From Nonomuraea dietziae (GTDB taxonomy: Bacteria > Actinomycetota > Actinomycetes > Streptosporangiales > Streptosporangiaceae): DNA of 64,000 nucleotides. Positions 25,584 through 34,289 of this stretch are shown in pieces. How positions within the stretch are numbered: the first letter of the stretch is position 1; every line of letters starts with the position of its first letter. The notes under the pieces are model-generated. The model saw only the letters and a list, made by a program, of their open reading frames with translations, was not told the DNA's origin and made no database searches. The translations under genes and the position numbers were made by a program. The stretch covers positions 5,580,001 through 5,644,000 of the forward strand of contig NZ_JACIBV010000001.1 of NCBI RefSeq assembly GCF_014195505.1, read 5' to 3'.

Positions 25584-26075
25584 TTACCCGTAGGTGTCGC
25601 CCGGTCCGCGGCTGCCCGTGACACGTAGGCCACCCATCGGTCGAGGGGCGTTTTGTGGTCCTCTGACCTTGACCTTTTTGACCGTGCCCTCGCCCAGCTC
25701 CTCGTTGAGCCTGCGGATGAGCGTGCGGGCCAGCAGCCGCACCTGGGTCGCCCACGCCGTGGAGTCGGCCGCGATGACCACCTCGCCGTCCTCGAAGGCC
25801 TCAGGTTTGGTGTGGGCGGCCAGGTCAGGGCCCACGATCTCGGGCCACCTGCCGAAGACACCGCCGACCGCGGCCGAGCGCTCCCAGCCGCGGGTGGCGA
25901 GCAGATCCATGATCGCCTTGCCGAACAGCTGCGGGTCGCCGGCGTCCCTCTGGGCCTTCCTGCGCGGCTCGCGGCGGGGGAGTTGCCCGCGCTTGGCGGC
26001 GTCGGCCTTGGCCTGGGCGAGCTTCTCCCTGGCCAGCGCCGCCCCCCGGGCGGTCGGGTTCTCCTCAGCGGACAC
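25584..26075 (-). CDS. DUF721/DciA-like protein
   Basis: 163 residues. The N-terminal 50 residues are charged and probably disordered. The DUF721 core follows: DPQLFGKAIMDLLATRGWE, VFGRWPEIVGPDLAAHTKPEAFEDGEVVIAADSTAWATQVRLLARTLIRRLNEELG, a KH-like fold. DUF721 proteins are DciA, the helicase-loading factor that replaces DnaC in most bacteria. Place next to recF and gyrB is the actinobacterial norm. GTG start overlaps the recF stop by 11 bases, so translation is coupled. Confidence 0.9.
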   Translation of the reverse strand: MSAEENPTARGAALAREKLAQAKADAAKRGQLPRREPRRKAQRDAGDPQLFGKAIMDLLATRGWERSAAVGGVFGRWPEIVGPDLAAHTKPEAFEDGEVVIAADSTAWATQVRLLARTLIRRLNEELGEGTVKKVKVRGPQNAPRPMGGLRVTGSRGPGDTYG

Positions 26076-27297
26076 GGGTCACACTCCCCCCTGCGACATC
26101 GAAACGGGAGCCGATCAGCTCCGTGGGCACGTCGTCGGCGACCGCGGCGGTGATCAGCACCTGCTCCGCGGGAGCGACGATCTCGGCCAGGCGACGCCTG
26201 CGCTGGCTGTCGAGTTCGGCGAAGACGTCGTCGAGGATGAGCACGGGATCGCCGCCGTCGGCGCGCAGCAGATCGTAGGCGGCCAGCTTCAGTGACAGCG
26301 CGAACGACCACGACTCGCCATGGCTGGCGTAGCCCCGCGCGGGCAGATCGCCGAGGCCCAGGATCAGGTCGTCGCGGTGTGGACCGACCAGCGTGACGCC
26401 CCGCTCCAGCTCCGCCTGGCGGACCTCGAGCAGCCGCTCCCTCAACCTCGACTCAAGGGTTATCCCCAGGTCTGTGGATAACGTCTGTGCATCAGAAGAT
26501 CCGCTCCCACCGGCCTGTTCGTCCTCCGCGTCGTCCCCACCTGTGGACAACGTGCTGCGATAGGACAGCTCGGCGGGGGCGCTCGTGGGCGCCAGCGAAG
26601 CATAGGCCGAGGCGACCAGCGGGCGCAGCGACTCGATCAGATCGAGCCTGGCTCTGAGGAGCTCCGCGCCGTGCCTGGCGAGGTGGGCGTCCCACACCTC
26701 CAGCGTGCTCAGCACGTCTCCCGCGCCCGCCGCGGCGAAGGCGGACTCACTCTCGGCCCTGCGTGATCCGCCGCGCCCACGACGAGCCTGGGCGGCCGTA
26801 CGCAGCAGCGCGCCCCGCTGCTTCAGCACGCGGTCGTAGTCGGCCCTGACGGCCGCGAAGCGCGGCGCACGGGCCACCAGGAGGTCGTCGAGGAAGCGGC
26901 GGCGCTCGGCGGGGTCGCCCTTCACCAGCGCGAGGTCCTCGGGCGCGAACAGGACCGTGCGCAGCAGGCCGATCACGTCGCGGGGGCGGGAGACGGGAGA
27001 GCGATTGAGCCGCGCCCTGTTGGCCCTGCCCGGGTTGATCTCCAGCTCGATCAGCGCGCGCCTGTCGTCCCTGTGGACGGCGCAGCGCACGATCGCGCGG
27101 GCGGCGCCCTGCCGTACGAGAGGGGCGTCGTTGGCGACCCTGTGGCTGGAGTGCGTCGCCACGTACCCCATGGCCTCGACCAGGTTGGTCTTGCCCTGCC
27201 CGTTGGGCCCGACGAACGCCGTGACGCCAGGCTCGAGGCCTAGCTCCACGGCGGCGTAGGACCTGAAGTCGGTCAGCGAGAGATGGGCGACATGCAC
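26065..27297 (-). CDS. recF: DNA replication and repair protein RecF
   Basis: 410 residues from GTG 27297-27295, giving the conserved VHVAHLSLTDFRSY; an upstream GTG at 27321 is less likely. Walker A GPNGQGKTNLVEA is near residue 30, the RecF signature FAPEDLALVKGDPAERRRFLDD is near 110, the ABC signature and Walker B (ILDDVFAELD) near 370. It loads RecA at gaps with RecO/RecR. An insertion of about 30 acidic/Gly/Ser residues near 245-275 (GGDDAEDEQAGGSGSS) is a lineage-specific loop whose DNA also contains two TGTGGATAA/TGTGGACAA DnaA-box-like sequences. Confidence 0.95.
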   Translation of the reverse strand: MHVAHLSLTDFRSYAAVELGLEPGVTAFVGPNGQGKTNLVEAMGYVATHSSHRVANDAPLVRQGAARAIVRCAVHRDDRRALIELEINPGRANRARLNRSPVSRPRDVIGLLRTVLFAPEDLALVKGDPAERRRFLDDLLVARAPRFAAVRADYDRVLKQRGALLRTAAQARRGRGGSRRAESESAFAAAGAGDVLSTLEVWDAHLARHGAELLRARLDLIESLRPLVASAYASLAPTSAPAELSYRSTLSTGGDDAEDEQAGGSGSSDAQTLSTDLGITLESRLRERLLEVRQAELERGVTLVGPHRDDLILGLGDLPARGYASHGESWSFALSLKLAAYDLLRADGGDPVLILDDVFAELDSQRRRRLAEIVAPAEQVLITAAVADDVPTELIGSRFDVAGGSVTRVR

Positions 27298-27377
27298 CCC
27301 ACGAAGGTTAGTGGGCCACACCGACCACTGGGGTCAACGCCGGGCACCCCTGTGGAAAACGAGTATGGCCCGCGGGA

Positions 27378-28319
27378 TCACTGTGCCTCTCGCGGCGGGG
27401 TCACGTCGGCCCCTGGGGAGTCCGCGCCCTTCTCGGTGGAGCCCGCCGCGGAGGTGACCGCGTGGCCGCCGAACTGGTTGCGCAGCGCCGCGACCATCTT
27501 CATCGCGGGCGAGTCGTCCTGGCGCGAGGCGAACCTGGCGTAGAGCGCGGCGGTGATCACCGGCAACGGGACCGCGTGGTCCACAGCCGCCTGCACGGTC
27601 CACCTGCCCTCGCCCGAGTCCTGTGCATAACCCTTGAGCTCGTCGAGGTGCTCGTCGTCGTCGAGCGCCCTGACCAGCAGGTCGAGCAGCCATGACCTGA
27701 TCACCGTGCCGGTGCGCCAGCTCGAGAACGAGCCGCGGACGTCCTTGACGATGTCGGAGGCCTCGAGCAGCTCCCAGCCCTCGGCGTAGGCCTGCATCAT
27801 GCCGTACTCGATGCCGTTGTGGACCATCTTCGCGAAGTGGCCCGCGCCGACGTCGCCCGCGTGGACGAAGCCGTCCTCGCCCTCGGGCTTGAGCGTCTCG
27901 AACACCGGCATCAGCCGCTCGACGCTGGCCTTGTCGCCGCCGCACATGAGCGCGTAGCCGTTCTGCAGGCCCCAGACGCCGCCGCTGACGCCGCAGTCGA
28001 CGAAGCCGATGCCGTGCGCCTTGAGCTCCTCGGCGTGGCGCTGGTCGTCCACATAGTGTGAGTTGCCGCCGTCGATCACGAGATCGCCCTCGTCGAGGAG
28101 CTCGCCGAGCTCGTTGACCGTCAGCTGGGTGGGCTCGCCGGCGGGAACCATGACCCACACCGCGCGCGGTGCCTGGAGCCGGTCGACGAGCTCTCTGAGG
28201 CTGGAGACGTCGCTGACCGCCGGGTCGCGGTCGTATCCGACCACCTCGTGACCGCCGCGGCGCAACCGCTCGGCCATGTTGCCGCCCATCTTGCCGAGCC
28301 CGACCATGCCGATCTGCAT
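27378..28319 (-). CDS. gnd: 6-phosphogluconate dehydrogenase, short (NAD-type) form
   Basis: 313 residues, the short GndA-like/YqeC type rather than the 470-residue form. Rossmann motif GMVGLGKMGGNMAERL at the N-terminus, substrate loop DGGNSHY near 85, VDCGVSGGVWGLQNGY near 110, catalytic KMVHNGIEYGMMQA near 170. It oxidatively decarboxylates 6-phosphogluconate to ribulose 5-phosphate. Position between dnaN and recF is the standard arrangement in Streptomyces-like chromosomes. The last 25 residues are a variable polar tail. ATG 28319 follows weak GGGGGT. Confidence 0.92.
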   Translation of the reverse strand: MQIGMVGLGKMGGNMAERLRRGGHEVVGYDRDPAVSDVSSLRELVDRLQAPRAVWVMVPAGEPTQLTVNELGELLDEGDLVIDGGNSHYVDDQRHAEELKAHGIGFVDCGVSGGVWGLQNGYALMCGGDKASVERLMPVFETLKPEGEDGFVHAGDVGAGHFAKMVHNGIEYGMMQAYAEGWELLEASDIVKDVRGSFSSWRTGTVIRSWLLDLLVRALDDDEHLDELKGYAQDSGEGRWTVQAAVDHAVPLPVITAALYARFASRQDDSPAMKMVAALRNQFGGHAVTSAAGSTEKGADSPGADVTPPREAQ

Positions 28320-28364
28320 GTTGATAACCCCCTTGTCAGGCTTCCATCATCGCCGATGGCTGTG

Positions 28365-29504
28365 TCAGCTGGACAAGCGGATGGGCATGATCAGGTAACG
28401 GTAGTCGGGAGCCCCACCGTCGTCCACAGGCTTGCCGCCAGTGAGGATAGCGGGCTTCGTCGAGGTGGTCATCTGCAGCCTGGCGACATCGGAGTCGATC
28501 GCGCCCAGACCCTCGAGAAGGAACTGGTGGTTGAAGGCGATGTTCATCTCCTCGCCCTCGTAATCCACAGGCAGCACCTCGACGGCCTGCGCCTCGTCGC
28601 CGCTGCCCGCCTCGAGGACGACCTCGCCGCCGCGGAAGGCCAGCCGTACGGGGGTGTTGCGCTCGGCGACCAGCGCCACACGCTTCACGGCCTCGACGAA
28701 CGGGCCTGTGGACAGGTCGGCCTTGGCCGAGAACTCCGTCGGCAGCAGCGAGCGGTACTTGGGGAACTCGGGGTCGAGCAGGCGCGTGGTGGTGCGGCGC
28801 CCCGCGCTGGAGAAGCCGATCATGCCCTCGCCCGTTCCGCCGGCCGAGCTGAGCGCGATCTCGACCTCGGCGCCTGTGGATCCGAGCGCCTTGGCGGTGT
28901 CGGCGAGCGTCTTGCCGGGGATCATCGCGATCGCCGAGAAGTCAGGCTGGCCGGGCTGCCACTTCAGCTCCCGTACGGCCAGGCGGTACCTGTCGGTGGC
29001 CGCGAGCGTGACGGTGTCGCCCTCGATCTCCATGCGCACACCGGTGAGCATCGGCAGCGTGTCGTCCCTGCCCGCGGCGACGGCGACCTGGCCGACGGCC
29101 GAGGCGAACACGTCGCTGCCCACCTTGCCCGCGGCGGGTGGCATCGCGGGGAGCGACGGGTAGTCCTCCACAGGCATGGTCAGCAGTGTGAACCGCGCAC
29201 TGCCGCAGGTGACGACCGCCTTGGCGCCGTCCACCACGAAATCCACAGGCTGTGCGGGAAGCGCGCGCGTGATCTCGGCGAGCAGCTTGCCCGAGACCAG
29301 CACCACACCCGGCTCACCGGTCTGCGGTTCGAGGGTCACCTCGGCGGAGACCTCGTAGTCGAAGCCCGAGAGCTTCAACTGGCCCGCGTCGGTGACTTCC
29401 ATGCGCATGCCGGCCAGGACGGGCACGGACGGGCGCGCAGGGAGGCTGCGAGCCGTCCATGCGACCGCCTCAGCGAGCACGTCGCGCTCGATCCGGAACA
29501 TCAC
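28365..29504 (-). CDS. dnaN: DNA polymerase III beta sliding clamp
   Basis: 379 residues, the expected length for three clamp repeats. It starts MMFRIERDVLAEAVAWTARSLPARPSVPVLAGM, with ATDRYRLAVRELKW in domain 2 and the terminal YLIMPIRL hydrophobic-pocket motif at the C-terminus. It encircles DNA and tethers polymerase III and repair factors. It is divergent in distance but co-directional with dnaA, separated by the oriC region. Its start has AGG-rich GAGG upstream. Confidence 0.98.
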   Translation of the reverse strand: MMFRIERDVLAEAVAWTARSLPARPSVPVLAGMRMEVTDAGQLKLSGFDYEVSAEVTLEPQTGEPGVVLVSGKLLAEITRALPAQPVDFVVDGAKAVVTCGSARFTLLTMPVEDYPSLPAMPPAAGKVGSDVFASAVGQVAVAAGRDDTLPMLTGVRMEIEGDTVTLAATDRYRLAVRELKWQPGQPDFSAIAMIPGKTLADTAKALGSTGAEVEIALSSAGGTGEGMIGFSSAGRRTTTRLLDPEFPKYRSLLPTEFSAKADLSTGPFVEAVKRVALVAERNTPVRLAFRGGEVVLEAGSGDEAQAVEVLPVDYEGEEMNIAFNHQFLLEGLGAIDSDVARLQMTTSTKPAILTGGKPVDDGGAPDYRYLIMPIRLSS

Positions 29505-30028
29505 GGGGATCAGCCTCCTGCTTTGGTCGTCGCTGCTTGTTCAGTGTTCACTCTCCCGCACCTGAGCTCCGGGAGAACCCCTCTATGGGTCTTTGAGTTT
29601 CTTAGTTAGAGATAGAGGAAGTCATCTTCATAGGGGCTGTGGATGTTGTGGACAGCCGACGTTTCCGCAGCTCAGCCCGGACGAATTCATCCACTGCCGG
29701 TGTGGGCGAAGCCTGGGGAGAACTTCGCCGCCTGGGGATGACGCCGCGTCACCCACAGGCCGTCCCCAGATCGGGGGGTCTTCGTCCACCGGTTATCCAC
29801 TGGGTTTCAACAGGTTATCCACGGGGAAAAGAGGGTCACCTGGGGCTCCCGTTTCAGCTGTTCACAGGGCATCCACAAGTTGTCCACGAGTTGTCCCCAG
29901 GTTGTCCTCAAGATGTCCCCACCCTTATCCCCAGGCTCTGTGGGCGTCGTCGGCGCTTTTTGATCTTCGTCGAGGCCGGAAGAGGCCGTCTGAGCTGGTC
30001 CACAGAGTTATCCACAGGCTGTGTACAG
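29505..30028. other. oriC: DnaA-box cluster and AT-rich segment between dnaA and dnaN
   Basis: DnaA boxes (consensus TTRTCCACA) are seen at 29793-29801 (TTATCCACT), 29815-29823 (TTATCCACG), 29869-29877 (GCATCCACA), 29880-29888 (TTGTCCACG), 29891-29899 (TTGTCCCCA), 29902-29910 (TTGTCCTCA), 29935-29943 (TTATCCCCA), 29996-30004 (TGGTCCACA) and 30008-30016 (exact TTATCCACA), plus an inverted TGTGGACAG near 29648. The only AT-rich stretch, 29583-29633, adjoins dnaN and is a candidate unwinding element and dnaN promoter. This is the classic actinobacterial origin position. Confidence 0.93.
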
Positions 30029-31547
30029 TCAGGCCTTCGATGTCTGCTTGATGCGCATCGTCAGCTCGTTGACCTGGTTGTACATGGAGCGGCGTTCGGC
30101 GATGAGCGAGCGAATCTTGCGCTCGGCGTGCATCACGGTGGTGTGGTCACGTCCGCCGAACTGCTGCCCGATCTTGGGAAGTGAGAGGTCGGTCAGCTCT
30201 CTGGCCAGGTACATCGCGATCTGGCGAGCGTTGACCAGCGCCCTGCTGCGCGAGCTGCCGCACAGGTCGTCGATGGAGATGCCGAAGTACTCGGCGGTCT
30301 TGGCCATGATCGTGGCGATCGTGATCTCGGAGCTGGCGTCGGTGGTGATGAGGTCCTTCAGCACCACCTCGGCCAACTGCAGATCCACACCCTGCCTGTT
30401 GAGGCTGGCGAAGGCGGTGACCCTGATCAGCGCGCCCTCGAGCTCGCGGATGTTCGTCGAGATCCGGCTGGCGATGTACTCCAGCACCTCGGGCGGCGCG
30501 GCCAGGCCCCTCCTGGATCGCCTTCTTCCTGAGGATCGCGATGCGGGTCTCGAGCTCGGGCGGCTGGACGTCGGTGATCAACCCCCACTCGAACCGGTTG
30601 CGCAGCCGGTCCTCCAGGGTGATCAGCTGCTTGGGCGCCCGGTCGCTGGAGATGACGATCTGCTTGTTGGCGTTGTGGAGGGTGTTGAAGGTGTGGAAGA
30701 ACTCCTCCTGCGTCTGCTCCTTGCCCTCAAGGAACTGGATGTCGTCCACAAGCAGGATGTCGATCGCGCGATAGCGGCTGCGGAAACCGTCGGCCTTGTG
30801 GTCGCGGATGCTGTTGATGAAGTCGTTGGTGAACTCCTCCGAGCTCACGTACCTCACCCTCGCGCCGTCGTAGAGCGACTGGGCGTAATGCCCGATCGCG
30901 TGCAGCAAGTGCGTTTTCCCCAGGCCCGAGTCGCCGTAGATGAACAGCGGGTTGTACGCCTTGGCCGGCGCCTCGGCCACCGCGACGGCCGCCGCGTGGG
31001 CGAAGCGGTTGCTGGCTCCGATGACGAATGTCTCGAATGTGTATTTCTGGTTCAGCCTCGCCGGCTCGCTCGGCTTGGTGCTCTTGGCTTCCCAGCGGTT
31101 CTGTGGAGGCTCGGGCTGCGCCTGTGGATATTCGGTGGATACCTGAGGCGGCTCGGGCGGCGGAGCGTAGAAGGGGGCGGCCTCCGGGGCCTGGTAGCTG
31201 GGCTGTGCATAACTCTGCACAGGCTCAGGCGCCTGGGGAAAACCCTGATTCACAGGCTGGGGATGAGACTCCACCATCGGCTGGTCCGGCGTGGTGGTGT
31301 CGATCATCACGGCCAGCCGTACGGGCCTTCCGAGCTCCTGGGAGAGCGCGTGGCCCACATGGGAGCGCAGCTTGCCCTCGATGAGGTCCTTGAGGAACTC
31401 GTTGGGGACGCCCAGCACGATCGTGTCGCCCGCCATGGCGATCGGCCTGACCATCGCCAGCCAGGTGCGCTGCTGGATCGGCAGGTTGTCGTTGAGGAAG
31501 TTGGCCAGCGCGCGCGCCCATACCGTGCCGAGGTCGTCCCCGTTCAT
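30029..31547 (-). CDS. dnaA: Chromosomal replication initiator DnaA, frame broken by one extra base
   Basis: ATG 31547. The first frame runs through domain I, a Pro/Gln-rich linker, and the AAA+ domain with GDSGLGKTH and LLVDDIQFLEGK, up to AILRKKAIQEG. Then four C at 30507-30510 (GGGG in the sense strand) shift the frame. Restoring three gives EGLAAPPEVLEYIASR and continues in the second frame through RELEGALIRVTAFASL, domain IV and the DnaA signature GGRDHTTVMHA to the stop at 30029, about 505 residues in all. All functional motifs are intact on both sides. DnaA is essential, so an assembly or sequencing error is the likeliest cause; a true mutation or recoding is less likely. Confidence 0.95.
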
Positions 31548-31982
31548 GGTGTGGCTTCCCCTCCATTGTTATCCACACAGAGCAGCAGCCATGATCGCTG
31601 ACTGCTCGAATATCCACAGGCGGTCCGATGTGCGATCTCCCCAGGTGTTCCACAGGAGATCCACAAGTTGTGCACAGAGTGATCCCTCCGTTACGGCTGG
31701 GGTCGGGGAGTTGTGCACACCTGTGTTCAAGTCGTTGTCCACAGACTAGTGGCACCTGAGTGCACAGACTGTGGACGCGCGAACCCCGGTGGAAAAGTTG
31801 CCTGTGGAAACGTGGAAAACTCCGCTGGTTTGACCTGGAGCATGCCTGGCCCGTAACGTACGACGGTCGGCTTGTCGCGTGACGGCTCTTTTGCATGCCC
31901 TCTCGACTTCGGCAGGCCAGCCATGTGTGTCACGCGCTCCCGCTCGAAGGCGGGGGTGCACTTTCAAGCCTGGAGCCCACTC
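31548..31982. promoter_or_regulatory. dnaA-rpmH divergent intergenic region with DnaA boxes
   Basis: This 435-base gap holds promoters of dnaA (minus) and rpmH (plus). DnaA boxes: exact TTATCCACA at 31569-31577, exact TTGTCCACA at 31735-31743, and near matches at 31610-31618 (ATATCCACA) and about 31657 (AGATCCACA), with TTGTGCACA-like sequences at 31666 and 31711. Autoregulation of dnaA by DnaA is the likely role. No confident -35/-10 pair is assignable by eye. The stretch 31872-31982 is open in the rpmH frame but precedes its real start. Confidence 0.7.
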
Positions 31983-32120
31983 GTGAGCAAGCGTACTTTC
32001 CAGCCGAACAACCGTCGCCGCGCGAAGACCCACGGCTTCCGGCTGCGTATGCGCACCCGGGCCGGCCGCGCGATCCTCGCCGCTCGTCGCCGCAAGGGCC
32101 GCGAGAAGCTGTCGGCCTGA
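31983..32120 (+). CDS. rpmH: Ribosomal protein bL34
   Basis: 45 residues from GTG 31983 (GGAG eight bases upstream). The sequence SKRTFQPNNRRRAKTHGFRLRMRTRAGRAIL is the complete bL34 family motif and the length is normal. Part of the large ribosomal subunit. It is divergent from dnaA and followed by rnpA, the universal arrangement. A strong 11-bp stem lies after its stop. Confidence 0.97.
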   Translation: MSKRTFQPNNRRRAKTHGFRLRMRTRAGRAILAARRRKGREKLSA

Positions 32121-32141
32121 CGGTCGCCCTGTCCCAGCTTG

Positions 32142-32174
32142 ATCGCCCGCCGGCGCTTCTCGTCGGCGGGCGAT
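32142..32174 (+). promoter_or_regulatory. Stem-loop between rpmH and rnpA
   Basis: ATCGCCCGCCG (32142-32152) pairs perfectly with CGGCGGGCGAT (32164-32174) over an 11-base loop. No T tract follows, so it is more likely a partial attenuator or an RNA-processing/stability element that lowers rnpA expression relative to rpmH than a full terminator. It ends 16 bases before the rnpA GTG. Confidence 0.55.
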
Positions 32175-32190
32175 AGGCGTCTGATCTGAC

Positions 32191-32535
32191 GTGTTGTCAC
32201 AAGAGTCCCGCATGCGGCGGGGTGAGGATTTCTCCGTCGCGGTCAAGCGCGGAGCGCGCGCCGGTCGCCCCACCCTCGTCCTGCATTTGAAAGTCGCGGG
32301 GGACGGACCGCCACTGGTCGGTTTCGTGGTGAGCAAGGCCGTGGGCGGCGCAGTCGTGCGCAACAAGGTCAAGCGCCGGCTTCGACACCTGATGCGGGAC
32401 CGTCTAGCAAGGCTGCCGCGAGGTAGCCTGCTTGTGGTACGCGCTAATCCACCTGCCGCGTCCGCGCGACACGAGCGCCTTGCCGCTGAACTCGATGCCG
32501 CGCTGGATCGTTTGTCAAGGCGAGAACAACGATGA
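32191..32535 (+). CDS. rnpA: Ribonuclease P protein component
   Basis: 114 residues. The signature RNKVKRRLRHLMR near 62-74 and the N-terminal RMRRGEDFSVAVKRGAR are typical, and the protein is very basic. It assists the RNase P RNA in maturing tRNA 5' ends. GTG 32191 is the first start in frame after the upstream hairpin. Its end overlaps yidD by four bases (ATGA). Confidence 0.96.
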   Translation: MLSQESRMRRGEDFSVAVKRGARAGRPTLVLHLKVAGDGPPLVGFVVSKAVGGAVVRNKVKRRLRHLMRDRLARLPRGSLLVVRANPPAASARHERLAAELDAALDRLSRREQR

Positions 32536-32798
32536 CGGAGCAGACCGGCCTGACTGCTCGGGCGCTCATGGCCCCGATCAGGTTCTATCGGGCGTTCATC
32601 AGCCCGATGTTGGGTCCACGCTGCCGTTTTTACCCCTCATGCAGTGCTTATGGGCTTGAGGCGATTGCCGTACATGGTGCTTTGCGCGGCATATGGCTGA
32701 CTGTCCGGCGTATCGGGCGTTGCCACCCATTCCATCCCGGAGGTTTTGACCCGGTGCCCCCACGCCCGGTTCGGTCCCACGAAACGCAAGGGAGCTAG
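32532..32798 (+). CDS. yidD: Membrane protein insertion efficiency factor YidD
   Basis: 88 residues containing the full YidD motif: IRFYRAFISPMLGPRCRFYPSCSAYGLEAI and RIGRCHPFHPGGFDPVP. The three conserved Cys and the amphipathic N-terminal helix are present. It works at the inner face of the membrane near YidC. Overlap with rnpA (ATGA) and a four-base gap to yidC indicate tight coupling. Confidence 0.95.
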   Translation: MTEQTGLTARALMAPIRFYRAFISPMLGPRCRFYPSCSAYGLEAIAVHGALRGIWLTVRRIGRCHPFHPGGFDPVPPRPVRSHETQGS

Positions 32799-32802
32799 CT
32801 CG

Positions 32803-33756
32803 GTGGAGCTGTCCTGGCTTAACTGGCTCTACACGGCCATCGCCCAAGTCCTCACCTGGATTCACCAGGGCTACAGCACCTTCCTCGATCCCGATAGCGG
32901 GCTCACGTGGGCGCTGACCCTTATCACGATCACCGTCGCCATGCGGCTGCTGATCTTCCCGCTCTTCCTCAAGCAGATGAGCTCGTCGAAGAAGATGCAG
33001 GAACTCGCGCCGAAGGTGCAGGAGATCCGCAAGCGCTACGCGAAAGACAAGCAGCGCATGAACGAAGAGGTCATGAACCTCTATCGTGGCCAGGGCGCCA
33101 ACCCCCTGGGCGGCTGCCTGCCGGTCCTCGCGCAGTTCCCCATCTTCATCTCGATGTTCACCGTGCTGAACGCGATGGCGCACGGCGAACTCAAGTTCGG
33201 GATGACGCAGCAGTTCGTCGACAGCGCGCGAGCCGCCCACATCTTCGGCGCGCCGCTGCCCGCCAACTTCTTCATGGGCAGCGAGCAGCTTGCGACCTTC
33301 GGCGCCGACGCCGTCCAGACCAAGATCGTACTGGGAATCTTCGTGGCGATCAGCTCGCTGACGACGTTCCTCACCGTCAGGCAGAGCGTCACCCGCTCCA
33401 TGCAGCAGATGCCCGACAACCCCATGGCGTCGCAGCAGAAGATCCTGATGTACATCTCCCCGCTGTTCGCCTTCTTCAGCCTCAACTTCCCGCTCGGTCT
33501 GATCTTCTACTGGGTCACCACCAACGTGTGGACGCTCGGCCAGCAGCACTGGTTCTACTCCCGCAACCCTGCGCCCGAGTTCGACGCCAAGGGCAACGTG
33601 ATCCCCGTCGCGCCCAAGAGCGGCCTGCTGTCCAAGGTGAGGAAGAGCGCGCCGGCCGCCGAGGAGGCGCCGCCGGAGAAGCCGGAACCGAAGATCATCC
33701 GGCAGCAGCCCAGCAAGCAGCCCCGCAGCAAGCGCACGGGCAGCAAGAAGTCTTGA
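32803..33756 (+). CDS. yidC: Membrane protein insertase YidC (Oxa1 family)
   Basis: 317 residues from GTG 32803 with GGGAG upstream; the longer open frame overlaps yidD and is not used. The five-TM YidC core is present: TM near 10-25, the positively charged hairpin loop SSSKKMQELAPKVQEIRKRYAKDKQRMNEEVMNLYR, GCLPVLAQFPIFISMFTVL, then two closely spaced C-terminal TM segments (ISPLFAFFSLNFPLGLIFYWVTTNVWTLGQQ). The C-terminal 60 residues are basic and Pro-rich, fitting ribosome binding. It inserts membrane proteins alone or with SecYEG. Confidence 0.96.
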   Translation: MELSWLNWLYTAIAQVLTWIHQGYSTFLDPDSGLTWALTLITITVAMRLLIFPLFLKQMSSSKKMQELAPKVQEIRKRYAKDKQRMNEEVMNLYRGQGANPLGGCLPVLAQFPIFISMFTVLNAMAHGELKFGMTQQFVDSARAAHIFGAPLPANFFMGSEQLATFGADAVQTKIVLGIFVAISSLTTFLTVRQSVTRSMQQMPDNPMASQQKILMYISPLFAFFSLNFPLGLIFYWVTTNVWTLGQQHWFYSRNPAPEFDAKGNVIPVAPKSGLLSKVRKSAPAAEEAPPEKPEPKIIRQQPSKQPRSKRTGSKKS

Positions 33757-33800
33757 CCCACATCACGACGTCGATCCACAGCACGAAAGAGAGGCCCGAC

Positions 33801-34289
33801 GTGACCGAGGCCGAGCAGGAGAAGGCTCCGGATCTTGCGGCGCTTGAGCAAGAAGGTGAGATCGCGGCGGACTACGTGGAGGGTCTGCTCGACATCGCCG
33901 ACATCGACGGCGACATCGACATGGATGTCGAAGGGGACCGCGCGCTGGTCTCCGTCGTCGGCGTCAAGGGCACCGACCTGGTCGGCCAGAGTGGCGAGAT
34001 CCTCGAGGCGCTCCAGGAGCTGACCCGGCTCGCCGTCCACAGGCAGACGGGGGAGCGCTCCAGGCTCATGCTCGACGTCGCCGGCTACCGCGAGAAGCGC
34101 AGGGCCGAGCTGAGCAAGCTGGGCACCGAGGTCGCCGAGACCGTCAGGCGCAACGGCGAGCCCAAGTCGCTGCACCCGATGACTCCGTTCGAGCGCAAGA
34201 TCGTGCACGACGCTGTCGCCGCCGCGGGGCTGCGCAGCGAGTCGGAGGGCGAGGAGCCCCACCGTTTCGTGGTCGTCCTGCCCGTCTGA
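33801..34289 (+). CDS. jag: Jag/KhpB-type RNA-binding protein (KH + R3H)
   Basis: 162 residues from GTG 33801. The first 35 are acidic. A KH domain follows (VEGDRALVSVVGVKGTDLVGQSGEILEALQELTRLAV), then an R3H domain with RSRLMLDVAGYREKRRAELSKLG and MTPFERKIVHDAV near the C-terminus. The N-terminal Jag_N domain of firmicute proteins is missing, as usual in actinobacteria. It binds small RNAs and mRNA and is linked to cell elongation in other bacteria. Follows yidC by 44 bases. Confidence 0.93.
   Translation: MTEAEQEKAPDLAALEQEGEIAADYVEGLLDIADIDGDIDMDVEGDRALVSVVGVKGTDLVGQSGEILEALQELTRLAVHRQTGERSRLMLDVAGYREKRRAELSKLGTEVAETVRRNGEPKSLHPMTPFERKIVHDAVAAAGLRSESEGEEPHRFVVVLPV

Noticed and set aside
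30147..31547. Truncated or split dnaA as two functional genes
   Set aside because: The break is a single base in a homopolymer in the AAA+ domain; neither part alone would be a working initiator, so one gene with an error is the better model.
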